A DNA stretch of 64,000 bases from Xenopus tropicalis (GCF_000004195.4 NC_030682.2:133506234-133570233), one strand, 5' to 3'. Counted from the first letter of the stretch, positions 11,568 through 24,826 are shown. A program made the numbers and translations. Notes: generated by a model not told the origin, from the sequence alone.

Positions 11568-12340
11568 CAGGTATGGGATCCCTTATCCGGAAACCCCTTA
11601 TCCAGAAAGTTCGGAATTATGGAAAGGCCATCTCCCATAGACTTAATTATAAGCAAATAATTCTAATTTTTTAAAAATTATTTCCTTTTTCTCTGTAATA
11701 ATAAAACAGTACCTGTACTTTATCCCAACTAAGATATAATTACCCCTTATTGGGGGCAGAACAGCCCTATTGGGTTTATTTCATGGTTAAATGATTCCCT
11801 TTTCTCTGTAATAATAAAACAGTACCTTGTACTTGATCCCAACTAAGATATAATTACCCCTTATTGGGGCAGAACAGCCCTATTGGGTTTATTTAATGGT
11901 TAAATGATTCCCTTTTCTCTGTAATAATAAAACAGTACCTGTACTTGATCCCAACTAAGATATAATTACCCCTTATTGGGGCAGAACAGCCCTATTGGGT
12001 TTATTTAATGGTTAAATGATTCCCTTTTCTCTGTAATAATAAAACAGTACCTGTACTTGATCCCAACTAAGATATAATTACCCCTTATTGGGGCAGAACA
12101 GCCCTATTGGGTTTATTTAATGGTTAAATGATTCCCTTTTCTCTGTAATAATAAAACAGTACCTGTACTTGATCCCAACTAAGATATAATTACCCCTTAT
12201 TGAAGGCAAAACAAGCCTATTGGGGTTATTCAATAGTTAAATGATTTTTAACTTGAGTTATGGAGATCCCAATTACAGAAAGATCCCTTACTCGGAAAGA
12301 CCCAGGTCCAAAGCATTCTGGATAACAGGTCCCATACCTG
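11568..12340 (+). mobile_element. CAGGTATGGG element with 5 tandem 113-bp units
   Basis: Inverted ends CAGGTATGGGATCCCTTATC and GGTCCCATACCTG enclose five units of about 113 bases (TGATTCCCTTTTCTCTGTAA, then TACTTGATCCCAACTAAGAT and so on to ATTTAATGGTTAAA). The last unit differs (GAAGGCAAAACAAGCCT). No protein. The superfamily cannot be fixed: most copies have TA next to both ends, which may be the target site. Confidence 0.9.
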
Positions 12341-13894
12341 TACAATAAAAATTTGCAAAATCTTTGCCCACCCCGGAAAAAAAAGTCTGAAAAATGTCAA
12401 TATGGATGTAAAGCATTTGCAGCTTCTGATTGTGCTAACTCAACAACTCAAATGTATTCCAGGATGTGGGATTTGGTTAATTTTGCTTTTTTACATGCCA
12501 GGATCAAAGGTTAAAGCTGCGCCAATCTCGCAAAGCATTTCTGATAAGAAGACCAGAAAATGGTACCAGACAAACATCAAATTGGCATCATTTCTCAAAA
12601 TTGCTCTCTGATAACTAAACAATCCCATGCAATGAACAGCAGACTCAGCAGCTGTATCAAAAGGAACAGATGTATATGGAAAATGATTAAGCGCATTCTT
12701 AAGAGGCTACAGATTCTCTATTATCATACATGCCAATTTTCCTATTAAAAGCAGGGGGGCAGCAAAATATACATAAAATATCTGACTGCATAGGTTTCGC
12801 CAAAGGACGACACACTGCTTATTTAATTAAACTAGCCATTCTTTAACGCTTTACAAAGCCCAATGACTTTTATACAGATGGAGAAAACCTTATTGCTGCA
12901 CCTGGTAGGCATTGCTCATTACTGGTTTTGATAGGGGGCGGCCAGATATTTCACAAAAAAGAAATATCATAACAAATTAAAAGGATATATAGACCTGTCA
13001 TGATGGGGAACCATCCCACCGATTTCCTTCAAGGATTACTGTGAAACCGTTTTTGTTCATTTGTGTTTGTACGTAAGTCCAGTTGAAGAGCTTGTCCTAG
13101 CAACATCTGTGGCTTTTTCTTTGTGTGTGAGTTTGTTTATGTCATGGAGAGTGTCTAAGTGAACTCTTACAAAATTGGCTCCCAGTTTTATGTTACTGCT
13201 CTTATAGCAATTGCCTTGGCAAGCAAAATGTCAGGTTTACTACTACAGGGGAGCAAGGAATGATTTGTCATCCTCGGCAGGGTTTGTTTAGCATAGGTTG
13301 TGGTTGATGAATCTTTTTTATACATTTGTGGAAGACACCCTGGTACTCTATAAAATATATATCTAAAACTCAAGAGAGATGCTCATAAGCAAGATCACTA
13401 GTAGGAATATTCCCACTTAATACAGAGGAGCCCTGGAATTCCTACCGATAATAATAGCTATTTGGGTTGATGTTGTGCTAATCGTAATGAATATGGTGAT
13501 CCAAGTGGCATTGAACAATCAAAGTGCATATTCAGTCTGAAGTACCCTCCTAGAATTGGCTATTTCTGAATTTGAGTTTTTTAAAATGTGATCACAGATA
13601 AAAATAGCATTTTAAACTTGAATGCAAAAGTTAAATTAAGTAGTGGGGAAAAACATGGCGTAGAACAGACGCTTTCTACTTTCTTCCCAATGTCCAAAAA
13701 AAAGACTAGTAGGTTGAACAGCTGGTGATGATAGCGTTAGTTTCCACGTGTGCCGCGTGTGCCCATTATTAAAAAATTAGATTATAAGCTCCTATTTGGC
13801 ATGATTTATTGGCTACTGATTTAAAATGAGTGAATGCAATGCCTACTCTGTACAGTAGAAGTTATTCAGTTCATAGATACTGAGTATTAACAAT

Positions 13895-14821
13895 TTGGAT
13901 TAGATACGATAATTTCGGATGATCGCAAATGTCATGAAAATGCTTATGAAAAAATCGTATAAGTCACTATATCATATTGGCGATCCGAAAATGACAACAT
14001 TTTCGTATCCAAATGATCGTAAACCTTTCCGACTTTGATACTTCTGTGCATGATTTTGTAAGCCTCCCATAGACTCAATGGCACTCTGCAGCTCAAACCT
14101 GGCCCAAGGAAAGTCTCCCATAGGGCTCAATGGCACTCTGCAGCTCCAACCCGGCCCAAGGAAAGTCTCCCATAGGGCTCAATGGCACTCTGCAGCTCCA
14201 ACCCGGCCCAAGGAAAGTCTCCCATAGGGCTCAATGGCACTCTGCAGCTCCAACCCGGCCCAAGGAAAGCCTCCCATAGGGCTCAATGGCACTCTGCAGC
14301 TCCAACCCGGCCCAAGGAAAGTCTCCCATAGGGCTCAATGGCACTCTGCAGCTCCAACCCGGCCCAAGGAAAGTCTCCCATAGGGCTCAATGGCACTCTG
14401 CAGCTCAAACCCGGCCCAAGGAAAGTCTCCCATAGGGCTCAATGGCACTCTGCAGCTCCAACCCGGCCCAAGGAAAGTCTCCCATAGTGCTCAATGGCAC
14501 TCTGCAGCTCCAACCCGGCCCAAGGAAAGTCTCCCATAGGGCTCAATGGCACTCTGCAGCTCCAACCCGGCCCAAGGAAAGTCTCCCATAGGGCTCAATG
14601 GCACTCTGCAGCTCCAACCCGGCCCAAGAAAAGTCACGATACCGAAGCTTGAATGAATCTGAACCTTTCGTACTCGTTGCGACAATATGATTTTGACGCA
14701 CAGTATGAAAAAGTTGTGCAAATTAGTGAAAAAATCTGTGAAATTACGCAAGATACGAAAACTTAGAAAAAATACAATTTTTTTGTATTCGGAGGCAATC
14801 GTACTTTGATAAATGGGCCCC
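13895..14821. mobile_element. Palindrome-family element with inverted 53-bp minisatellite
   Basis: The right end GATAAATGGGCCCC matches the GGGGC-ended family. The left part (about 13921-14040) matches 62105-62225 (ATGCTTATGAAAAAATCGTA, TTGGCGATCCGAAA). The left TIR itself is not recognisable, so the left limit is approximate. Confidence 0.65.
14061..14634 (-). repeat. 53-bp minisatellite, about 11 units, minus orientation
   Basis: Reverse complement of the unit found at 4521-5365 (CCCATAGGGCTCAATGGCAC, then CTGCAGCTCCAACCCGGCCC). This is an independent copy of the same minisatellite in a different insertion, so the array travels with the element. Confidence 0.95.
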
Positions 14822-16117
14822 TAAATCTTTTGGAAGCTAATTATCTTGTCCGCAGTAACGCTATCAGTTCTCTTTCATTTGCTGTTGAAGTAGAATTCCT
14901 AGCACCCTCCCACAGTCAAAAGTCCTATTTTATATAAATAAAAAAGTCTGTTTTGCCCCAGGCCCTACCACAACTAAACACTGTCCATTCACACATTCAA
15001 ACAACTTTATGCCTGATGACAGGGGAAAAGCATCATGTATCCCTATGACAGATAAAATAACAAAATTTCATATTCTGTGAAGAAGCAAATTGTTTCTAAA
15101 ATAACACATTATTTAATGTTAAATTGTCACTGAGCTGACAGGGGCTTGTTTGTAGATTCAGCGTGCCTCAAGTGACGTTTGGGGATACCCCATCAAACAT
15201 ACTTCTCAAAAACAAACTTTTCCACCAAAACATATCTCAAAAACAATTACAATCACTGCTGTTTTCTGCTCGGAGTTGAAGGCTTTCACCATGTTTAACA
15301 ACAGTTTCCTACAGGGAGACAAAAACAAACAAAAAACATTGGCATTACAAAATAAATTTGAAAAGAGAATGTTCCAAGGCTGATGGAGACTATAATCAAG
15401 CCAAACGTTCCTCTATCTCTGCAGGGGACGGACTCTCGTCCTGCAAAATCTGGATTCTATAACACCTGACAAATGTGTACTCGGGTTTTATACCCAGAAG
15501 CAACATTATATCCAGTGATGAAATGTGCAAATAAAGTCAGGGGTAGGTTTGGTAATAGAACATAGGTTTTCATAGAAACCATATGTTTTTCTGTCGAAAG
15601 GTATTACATGGTAACCCTACTGATAATTCATCCTGGTTAAAAGATTTTGGTCTTTTTTTTAATTTATAAAAAGTGCATGTGTGGCTTAAGGTAGTATAAA
15701 CTTTGCTGGCATTTTCCCAGTGTACCACTGAAATATTGGACTGGAAACTGAAATGTTGATGCCTGTAACAGATGGCTATGGCACAGTTGTGACTAATATT
15801 TTGGGGGCCTTTTAAATTGAGACGTATTAGGGATCAGTAACCAATACACCCTGAGATACAGGAAAAAAAAAGATTGTTGTAAATGGAACCCTAACTGTAG
15901 TGGCTGTTTAATATCAGCCTGAATTACTATTTAACAGTTTTGAATAACAAAATCCTACATTCAATACAGAACAAATCTAATCATAATCATCGTAATTTAA
16001 TGGGTATTGATTAATATCGACATTGATCTAGTCAACTGGAAAACATATATAAGATTGCTCATAGTCTTCTATGAGATATTACTTGTTTTCTGTGTCTAAG
16101 ATGATGAACCACCAAAG

Positions 16118-16425
16118 CAGGGGTGCCCAACCTTTCTTACTCGTGAGCCACAGTCAAATGTAAAAAGACTTGGGGAGCAACACAAGCATCATAAAAGTTA
16201 ATGGAGGAGCCAAATAAGGGCTAAGATTGGCTATTAGGTAGCCTCTATGCACACTATCAGCTTACAGGGGGCTTTATTTGGAAGAAAATCTTGTTTTAAT
16301 TCAACCAAAACTTGCCCCCAAGTCAGGAATTCAAAAATAACTCCCTGGTTTGGGGGCACTGAGAGCAACACCCAAGGGGTTGGGGAGCAGCATGTTGTCC
16401 CTGAGCCACTGGTTGGGGATCACTG
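16118..16425. mobile_element. hAT-like MITE (ccccaacc ends)
   Basis: Ends CAGGGGTGCCCAACC and GGTTGGGGATCACTG. The flanks CACCAAAG (16110-16117) and CCCTAAAG (16426-16433) agree at six of eight positions, a decayed 8-bp duplication. Confidence 0.85.
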
Positions 16426-17319
16426 CCCTAAAGGCTCAAACAACGATTTTTTAATTTCGACACTGAAGGCTTCCCAGTTTGATCTATGTTAACTCTGCCT
16501 CTTTTATTTTTTGTATATATTTTTTATGATTTGTATTCAACCTATCCTTTTCTTTTGGCTGCAAATAAAAAACTCATGCTAGGAGTTATTAACAGATTTC
16601 TCCTGCTAAGTGGCTAATTCCAGGTTGAGCTACTGATAAACAGCATGGTAGAAAAAAAGTAATAAAAAAAACTAGTTCAGAAATATAAATATTAAACATA
16701 TATTTATTTTGACAGTACTCCTTTATCTCTCTTTATTCTTTGGGAAACCTTATTATTTTTTGTAACAGAACTGGTGCAAACTGTTTCTGATTAGTATTGG
16801 TTCCAGAAGAAAAAACACATGAGCAGTTGGGGGGCATCCAGGCACTCCGAAGGATTCCACAAGGGCCACAAAAAACAAGTAAAAAGAATGTCTTTATTGA
16901 AAAATATGGTAAAAGTTCAACATCTCTGGTGGCCCTGCGCATTTCATGCCTTGCAGACATGGGATAACCCACCACAGTAAGAAACGACAAAACAAAAACA
17001 GCCAAAGAAAATCCAAAAACAATCTGAGCAAGGAAAAGGGGGGGGTGGGATCTTAAAGAGGCATGGTCCTTTCTCCATACATAAATAGTAAAACAATGAA
17101 ATAATACCATGGACCCTATAGATATACAAAAAATAAATAAAACAAAACATCAAGGATATACGGAAAGTCTTTTGCTAAAAGTCACATGATTTTAAGTGCC
17201 CATTTCTGAAGCTATTTGACATGCTTACTGGCAATTGATACATGTGTTGCTCAGAAACAGGCTGTTAGTAAGCCATACTTTGAAATGATTGGATAAGGTA
17301 GGATTTTGGGCCTCAGAAA

Positions 17320-17568
17320 GGCAATCTGTGCCAGAGGCAAATGCCAGAGGGGCTGCTGTAAGATGCCATAGACAGTCACTATTTATTGGGCTGGGGGGGC
17401 TGTTTGGGCCTCTGTGTAGTTGGAATGCCAGGACCCAGGCCCAGACTGGCAATCTGTGAGTTCAGGCAAATGCCAGAGGGGCTGCTGTAAGATGCCATAG
17501 ACAGTCACTATTTATTGGGTTGGGGGGCTGTTTGGCCCTCTGTGTACTTGAAATGCCAGGGTTTATTG
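17320..17568 (+). repeat. Two-copy tandem duplication, about 129-bp period
   Basis: GGCAAATGCCAGAGGGGCTG followed by AAGATGCCATAGACAGTCAC occurs at 17336 and again at 17465, with about 95 bases of high similarity in each copy. Confidence 0.85.
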
Positions 17569-18109
17569 TGAATCCCAGTCCTGGGGTTGAATAAACGATA
17601 ACATTTCTGTTGTCTTTTTGAAACTGACCCTGTAATGTTCCTTTTGTTTTAGTCCTGCAGTCAGTTCTGGCAAACATTTTGCCTTTTTATGGATATTGGC
17701 ACTATGGAGATGGTTAGAAATGATTAAACTAGCCTGGCACTCCCTCTCAAACGATGGCACCGTGACCTGAAAGCAGCAGCCAAGTTCCTCTAGGTAAGGT
17801 GTGTGGTCTCCTATTTACACATTTTCTGCTTAATTGTGTCAATTTGTTTGAGGTAGTGCCTTCCTGGAACCCAGTCAAGTTTCTGGAGTATCCTGAAGAG
17901 CCTGCAGTTCCTTGGAATCTCTGCTATGAATGTTTCTTTTTTGCCAGAAGCACTACACGAGGCACCCTCAAATGGGAAAAATGAGTTTCTGTTTAGTTCC
18001 TGAAGGATTTTGAAAAATCTCTTTGCCGCTAGCACTTCGACCATGTACAACATTGTATTTAATAATTTCCAGCTTCAATGAATGGACTAGTGACCAAAAT
18101 AATAAACTA

Positions 18110-18336
18110 AGGGACGTATTTATTATGCTGTGTAAAACTATTTTGGCGAAAAAGTAAAAAGCTGTGTAAAACAAATGGAAAAGATCACCGTCTGAATGCC
18201 GGATATTACGCCGTTATTTTCCATAAGTTCCGGTGGAAGAAAAAACAAATTTTTACGCCGTTTTTACACGGCAAAGTCTGGTGATGTGTGGCGAATTTTC
18301 TCTCCGTTTTTTACACGGCATAATAAATATGCCCCT
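18110..18336. mobile_element. Palindromic MITE (AGGGRCRTATTTATTATG ends)
   Basis: Inverted ends AGGGACGTATTTATTATGC and GCATAATAAATATGCCCCT, the second with a CACGG arm. Flanked by TA on both sides (18108-18109 and 18337-18338), compatible with a 2-bp duplication. A partial relative is at about 22165-22197. Confidence 0.8.
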
Positions 18337-18773
18337 TAGTGTTCTACCAGGTATTGTGTTAAAATACATTTTAGCAATCATCTCAGTGGATAGTGATCTG
18401 TGTTTACTAATTATTGTAAATGCAATTTTTTTTGTTTATATTTTTGTTTTGGGCCATTGGAGATGTTTATTTTTTAATTCTACATTAATGAAGATTTTTT
18501 TTTTACTTTTATATTTTTATACTTTTATATTTTTTGCCAGAAAAGAGCATGGTGTAAGCCCAATCGCATGCATTTTGACTCAACTACCCCTCACAGTCAT
18601 AATTAGACTAGGATTTTGGGAAAGAAAAACCTGCATTTTGGGTAAAAAGAACATTGCATCAGAAATTGCACTTTGCACCCTGCATTGTGAAGAAGAAGGT
18701 GTTGTTGTTTGCTTCATTGACCACAGGCGAGGAGATTTCCTTATGAGGTGATGTCAGGCCCATGTTTCAGGCC

Positions 18774-19533
18774 CTTGTAAGCTCTTTTGGGCAGGGCCCT
18801 CTTCACCTCTTGTATCGGTTATTGATTGCTTTATATGTTACTCTGTGGGGGAGATTTACTAATTCACGAATCCGAATCCCGAAAGGGAAAAAATCGTATT
18901 GGAAACGGAAATTTTGTGACTTTTTCGTCGCCGTCGATTTTCTTCGTATTTGTCGCAACTTTTTCGTCGCTGTCGCGACTTTATCGTATTTTGTTGCTCT
19001 TTGCTTGTTTATATGTACTTGGGCAAATAAAATACAATTTTTTCACGGCTTGCATCTTCAGTGTGCTACTGGATTTTTTTGCTGTTGGATATTGACCCCC
19101 ATGCAAGGTGAGGTTCTTCCAGTATTTGCACCTGATACCCGTTTGGGCAAGTTAACAGAGGGTTGAGCTCCCCAATACTGCTATTGCTTTATCGTATTTT
19201 GCGTGACTATTTCGTCACCGTCGCGATTTTTTCATATTGAGCGCTAGTAAACGGGGAAAAAACCAATCCGATTTTTTTTTGCGACGGCGACGTAAAAGTA
19301 GCGGAAAACATACGAAAAAGTTGCAACGGCGCCGAAAAAATCACGGGACATACGAAAAAGTCGCGACAGCGGCGAAAAAGTCGCAAAAATACCGATCATT
19401 ACGAAAAAACGCATTCAGACCATTCGTGGATTAGTAAATCTCTCCCTGTATGTCCAAAGTATGAAACCCACTTATTGTACAGCGCTGCGGGGTATGTTGG
19501 CGCTTTATAAATAAATGTTAATAATAATAATAT
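18774..19533 (+). repeat. L2/CR1-like 3' tail split by a MITE
   Basis: 18774-18846 reads TTGTAAGCTCTTTTGGGCAG and on to TTACTCTG. 19447-19533 continues TATGTCCAAAGTATGAAACC, TACAGCGCTGCGGGGTATG and a (TAA)n tail. Together they match the uninterrupted copy at 61268-61390. Confidence 0.8.
18847..19446. mobile_element. Palindromic MITE inserted in the L2-like tail
   Basis: Ends GGGGGAGATTTACTAATTC and GGATTAGTAAATCTCTCCC. Its arms (18847-19004 and about 19185-19446) are complementary, while about 19005-19185 is unrelated sequence, so the element was itself interrupted or carries a cargo spacer. The junction is precise because an empty-site relative exists at about 61340. Confidence 0.8.
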
Positions 19534-21338
19534 TGAGTCCACTAAATGTGGACAAGTTTTCTGATGGCCTTATTTGAAGGGTGACCAAACAACACACCCC
19601 CCCCCCATGAGCTAATAGAAGTCCTGAATGCACATTAGGGATTTAAGAGACCCAGTCGATTGAGATTATGAATTGATTCACTAGAACAATAGATGGGATT
19701 TTATTATAAAGAGTGATGATTAGGTAATGGGGGCAACATTTTTTCTACTAAATATCAGATTGTATTATTATATCTACTACCTCCAGACTTGTAGAACAGC
19801 CCATGACAAAGGCATACTATAAATGTAATGTTAGGGATAAAATAATAAAATATTATTTCGCAAATGAATTACAGGTATGGAGATTAACATAGTAAGTAAC
19901 TACAGATGTCATCAATATCTAGTTTTCCAAGTCAAATGTCCCTTTTTATAAATTATTTTCTTCTCCTGCAGAATTTGTCAATTTTTAAAAAAATTTCACT
20001 CTACAGATTCCCTCAGCCACCCTGAGCCGATTTCCTCCAATCCTTAATCCCAGCGCTTTCAGCTGAAGGTTGAAGTTTATTATGTCATATTTCCAATCCC
20101 AGTTGGTAACAGGCTTTTTAGAGCAATCATGTTTCTATTACACGGTGTTTCATTATTGATTCAGACGCACTTATATTTTACTGACAGTTTAGCTACTCTC
20201 TCTGGGACCCAAATGGCAAGGAACCAACTCCTAAAGAAACAGAAGCGGCGATACGGAATGTATTTCTGAAGATATTCCTTTTCATTGCAGTCTGAGGAAC
20301 ACCGGTATAGAAAGTTTCATATTTTAGACTAATCCAAGAAAAATAACAGATTAAGCAGGATTTAGACAAACCATATATTAAAGTTTATTTTCCAGCCTGA
20401 AATATTTCACTCTCTGACCTTCAGATGATTCTACATTACTAAATTATTAACCGCACAGTAAGGGACACTATAGTGGATGTGCTAACTGATATTCTATGTG
20501 ATGTCACGTAAGTTTAAGTGCGTTCCCCAGCACGCGGTTTGGAGAACATTGACTGGGAATCCATTTAGGACTTGCCTGCAGAACATGGGATCTGGTGATA
20601 GAGTAACACCAAGTCTCATCTTTGATGTGGTGTCTTGTAAGTATTTGTCTTCCTACAAGAAATATCTCATACCCACAAAACATATGTAACAATATAATAC
20701 TCTGAAGAAATGCGAGTAGAGTGCATAGCGGTATTACAATTTAATCCTCATACTCTGAGGACTTTGGGTCACTCTGAGAGGTCAGAGAGAAGCAACAAAG
20801 TGTTCTTTAATACCCCCCTAGAGTTTCCCAACCTTTAACCTGTAGATTAGTTTGTTATGTCTTAGTTCTCTACCTGTAAGTACGGTCTTGGCACCGCATT
20901 CCCCACAATTGCACTGGGTGTATCGAATGTATGGAATGTCCGCATTCAGACAACAGTCTGAATTTGAAAAGCCCCTGTCAGAAAAAAAAAACATTTTTAT
21001 AATTCATCTTTATTATTTCAAATGTTTAGTTTTGAAGCTACAGACCAGGACCACCAAAACTCTCACCAATTTGCTCTCTCTGTAGGGATAGTCTCAGACC
21101 AGGACTTGGTAGGCAGCCAAATAAAAAAGGTTCAGCCAATTGGATCTATGAAATGCAAACGAAGCAGGAAAAAAAGGAATGCGCAGTAACCAGGTTAGTG
21201 TCGACTTCCTGTTTACGCAGAATGCAAGTTGGTGCCGGCGATCCCTTCCAAAGAGAGCAGAGCAATTGGCATTATTGCTATTAATTTGGTTATTAATCAA
21301 CTTAAACAAGTAAGGAATTTTATTTATCCTCTTATATA

Positions 21339-22054
21339 CAGGTATGGGATCCGTTATCTAGAAACCCAGATTCAGATTTTTTAAATCGATTTCCTATTTC
21401 TCTGTAATAATACAGTACCTTGTATTTGATCCCAACTAAGATATAATTACCCCTTATTGGGGGCAGAACCATCCTATTGGGTTCATATAATGGTTAAATG
21501 ATTCCCTTTTCTCTGTAATAATAAAACAGTACCTGTACTTGATCCCAACTAAGATATAATAACCCCTTATTGGGGGCAGAACAGCCCTATTGGGTTTATT
21601 TAATGGTTAAATGATTCCATTTTCTCTGTAATAATAAAACAGTACCTGTACTTGATCCCAACTAAGATATAATTACCCCTTATTGGGGGCAGAACAGCCC
21701 TATTGGGTTTATTTAATGGTTAAATGATTCCCTTTTCTCTGTAATAATAAAACAGTACCTGTACTTGATCCCAACTAAGATATAATTACCCCTTATTGGG
21801 GGCAGAACAGCCCTATTGGGTTTATTTAATGGTTAAATGATTCCCTTTTCTCTGTAATAATAAAACAGTACCTGTACTTGATCCCAACTAAGATATAATT
21901 AATCCTTATTGGATGCAAAACAATCCTATTGGGTTTAATTAATGTTTTATTGATTTTTTAGTAGACTTAAGGTATGGAGATCCAAATTACGGAAAGACCC
22001 CTTATCCGGAATACCGTTGGTCCCAAGCATTCTGGATAACGGGTCCTATACCTG
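21339..22054 (+). mobile_element. CAGGTATGGG element with 5 tandem units
   Basis: Ends CAGGTATGGGATCCGTTATC and GGGTCCTATACCTG, with TA outside both. Five 113-bp units, of which the last is the ATCCTTATTGGATGCAAAAC variant also seen last in the copies at 35.5, 37.7 and 57 kb. Confidence 0.9.
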
Positions 22055-23183
22055 TATTAAATACAAAATCATCCCATAAGAAAACAAAGCCTTTGGTTTT
22101 CTAACTGTTGAAATCTAATTGCTGATTGGTTTCCCTGGGCAACATCACTGGTAATACTTCACTCCATTTTTTACACAGCATGATAAATATACCCCTAAGA
22201 ATTGTCCACGGAAATTCTTGAGAAACATCAGTGATTAGTCGGAAAACAGAAGTAAAGCACAGCTGACAACTACAAAGGCTTCATACCAAGTGAGAAAATA
22301 TGGGTTGCAGTGCCAGCAAATTGCTTAATTGTTTATGGTGTGAAACAAGGGAACCTTGCCAGATATTATTGCAAGGAATGAGGTTAGAGTGTATCCTGTA
22401 GTTACTATCTGAGAAGTTTAGTGGAAAATGAAGTTACTCCAAGCTTGCTGCACACCCTGACATTGAGCATATCCCTGTAATCATCTATAGAGCTTGTAAC
22501 TGTAAGATTAGATAGCATTGCTTGCAAATACGCATAATTTAATACAGAAGTATGAATGTTTTCACTTATAAATGTTTAGTATTTTCTTTTATCCGTCACA
22601 GTATGTGCAGGAGTTTATAGCAAAAACAAATTCTACGCATTATGGCAGGTATTCCTTTGTAGGTAACATTGATCGATGACATTCTAATAGCCTGGCGTCT
22701 GTTTCTGTAATACCATGACGCAACATCGTTTGGAGACACCATTGCTTTAACTGCTTTAAACATCACCCTGGTTTGAAACCATTGTTCCATTCTTATCTGT
22801 TTCCTTCATTAATAGTTCCCATGTCAGTCACTGTCACACAAAAATGTTACGTAATAAATATTATTGAACTTTACACTGTGCAGCAGTCACATAACAGAGG
22901 AGAGTTGAGTCTATATGTTATACTCTATGCTATACTCGATTGTGATAAGCTTCTTTGAACAAGCAGCATATGAACAAACTGCTCACCTTTTGGGATAATC
23001 TGTCCCACGTTTAGCAGGTAAGTTGGATGATCCAGAGTTCAGCAGGTCTAGATTCACTGCAGACACAGACCATAGGCTTTTGCCCAAAAAGAACAATGAT
23101 ACACGGGAGCACTTACCGCTCAACCCAAGTGTGCTACACGTGGACCCGCTCCCAGATGGGTCCCAGAAATAGAATCTAAAGAA

Positions 23184-23412
23184 AATATATATAGCGGAGC
23201 ACCACGAGGATAAAAATAAAATTCAGTCTTTATTCCATCAACAGTAAAAGGCACATGTACATCCCAATGTAACTACGCTTTACGCCTTGCGTGGCATCCT
23301 GCCACTTCCTCAGAAGCATCCAGAAGCTTGGGATGCACATGTGCCTTTTACTGTTGATGGAATAAAGACTGAATTTTATTTTTATCCACGTGGTGCTCCA
23401 CTATATATTTTT
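23184..23412. mobile_element. Fold-back element with about 80-bp arms
   Basis: About 23186-23265 and 23331-23410 are inverted copies (GGAGCACCACGAGGATAAAA against TTTTATCCACGTGGTGCTCC; AGTAAAAGGCACATGTACAT against its complement). The loop contains CCACTTCCTCAGAAG. No protein. A similarly built element is at 42.36-42.55 kb. Confidence 0.8.
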
Positions 23413-23691
23413 TTTGTTATATTCCATAGGCTTTTGCCCACCTACTTTCTGGTGTCCCTAATAGTAAGAAGGGTAACAAGACTCATCACCTTATCTTCAT
23501 CGCGGGTTTTGCTACCCCTTTTACAGCAACTTGAAACTACCCTAAAGCTACCGGTATGGACACTACAGGATTCCCAAATTATCTGTAAGGTGCAACTAAG
23601 GGGCCTACAGTTTACTCACAATAACAACTCCTAAATTGCAGTCAACTTCTCACATTGATATGTGCTAGTCACTATCTACGTCAGGGATCCC

Positions 23692-23990
23692 CAAATTTTT
23701 TTTTACCCCTGAGCCACATTCAAATGTAAAAAGAGTTGGGGAGCAACACAAGCATAAAACACGTTCCTGGGGTGCCAAATAAAGATTGTTATTGGCTATT
23801 GGGTAGCCCCTATATGGACTGGCAGCCTACAGGAGCTTTTGATTGGCAGTACATCTGGTTTTTATGAAACTAAAACTTGCCTCTAAGGCAATATTTAAAA
23901 AATAATCACCTGTTTTGAGGCCACTGGGAGCAACATCCAAAGAGTTGGGGAGCAACATGTTACTCACGAGCCACTGGTTGGGGATCACTG
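23692..23990. mobile_element. hAT-like MITE (ccccaacc ends)
   Basis: Ends CAGGGATCCCCAAA and GGTTGGGGATCACTG. Flanks ATCTACGT (23684-23691) and ATCTACAT (23991-23998) agree at seven of eight bases. Confidence 0.88.
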
Positions 23991-24525
23991 ATCTACATCA
24001 TTATACACTGTTCAACAGCCGTAGAACTTGAAGCCTACACGGTAGAACTAGTGGGCAGCTTGTCATCAATATTCTTAAATACTTTAAACCAATGTTAAGC
24101 ATTTTTGAATTCCAAACGTAAAGCTTCCAGGAAGGAAGGTACGAAGAGAATTATAAAAGTGAACATTTACTTTTCTGGTCTCCATACATGGCAGTTTTTC
24201 CTCTCCTTTTGTGGAGTTCCTTGGTATAATGGCATTTTAAAAAGGGGCAATTTACAAATATTTCTAAAGTAGCCACTTTGCTCTTTCCTCATCCTGACTT
24301 TCACACTGCTGTCTGGGTGATAGGGTAATTAAATCCAAACAACCTGATAGGAGTCTAAATTTAGACAGCAGAACAAAATATGTAAATGAATTTTTAAAAA
24401 AAACATTAAAATTGAAGATACCAACTGTCTAAACCATACAAAGAGTTCCTCTTACAGTGAATTACCCCTTTCAATTACATTTTTTGCCCTTTTGTGATTT
24501 TTTTTTCCAGTCCTATAATGGGGAC

Positions 24526-24826
24526 CAGTGATCCCCAACCTTTTTTACCTCATGAGCAACACACAGATGTAAAAAGTGTTGGGGAGCCACCAAAGCATGA
24601 AAAAAGTTCTTTGGGGATGCCAAATAAGGGTTGTGATTGGCTATTTGGTAGCCCCATGCTGGCCTGCAGGAGGCTTTACTTGGAGTAAAACGGTGTCTCT
24701 GTGCTTCCAAAACTTGCCTCCACGATAGAAGTTTAAAAATGGCACCTACTTTGAGACCACTGGGAGCAACATCAAAGGGGATGAGGCGCAACATGGTGCT
24801 TTCAAACCACTGGTTGGGGATCACTG
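24526..24826. mobile_element. hAT-like MITE (ccccaacc ends)
   Basis: Ends CAGTGATCCCCAACC and GGTTGGGGATCACTG with an exact 8-bp duplication ATGGGGAC (24518-24525 and 24827-24834). Confidence 0.92.

Noticed and set aside
11690..12245. Regularly spaced repeats resembling a CRISPR array
   Set aside because: There is no unique spacer: the whole 113-bp unit repeats. The setting is a vertebrate genome and the array lies inside TIRs.
18233..18751. 172-codon hydrophobic open frame that looks like a membrane protein
   Set aside because: Phe/Leu/Ile richness comes from T-rich DNA. The frame begins inside a palindromic MITE and has no recognisable family or splice context.
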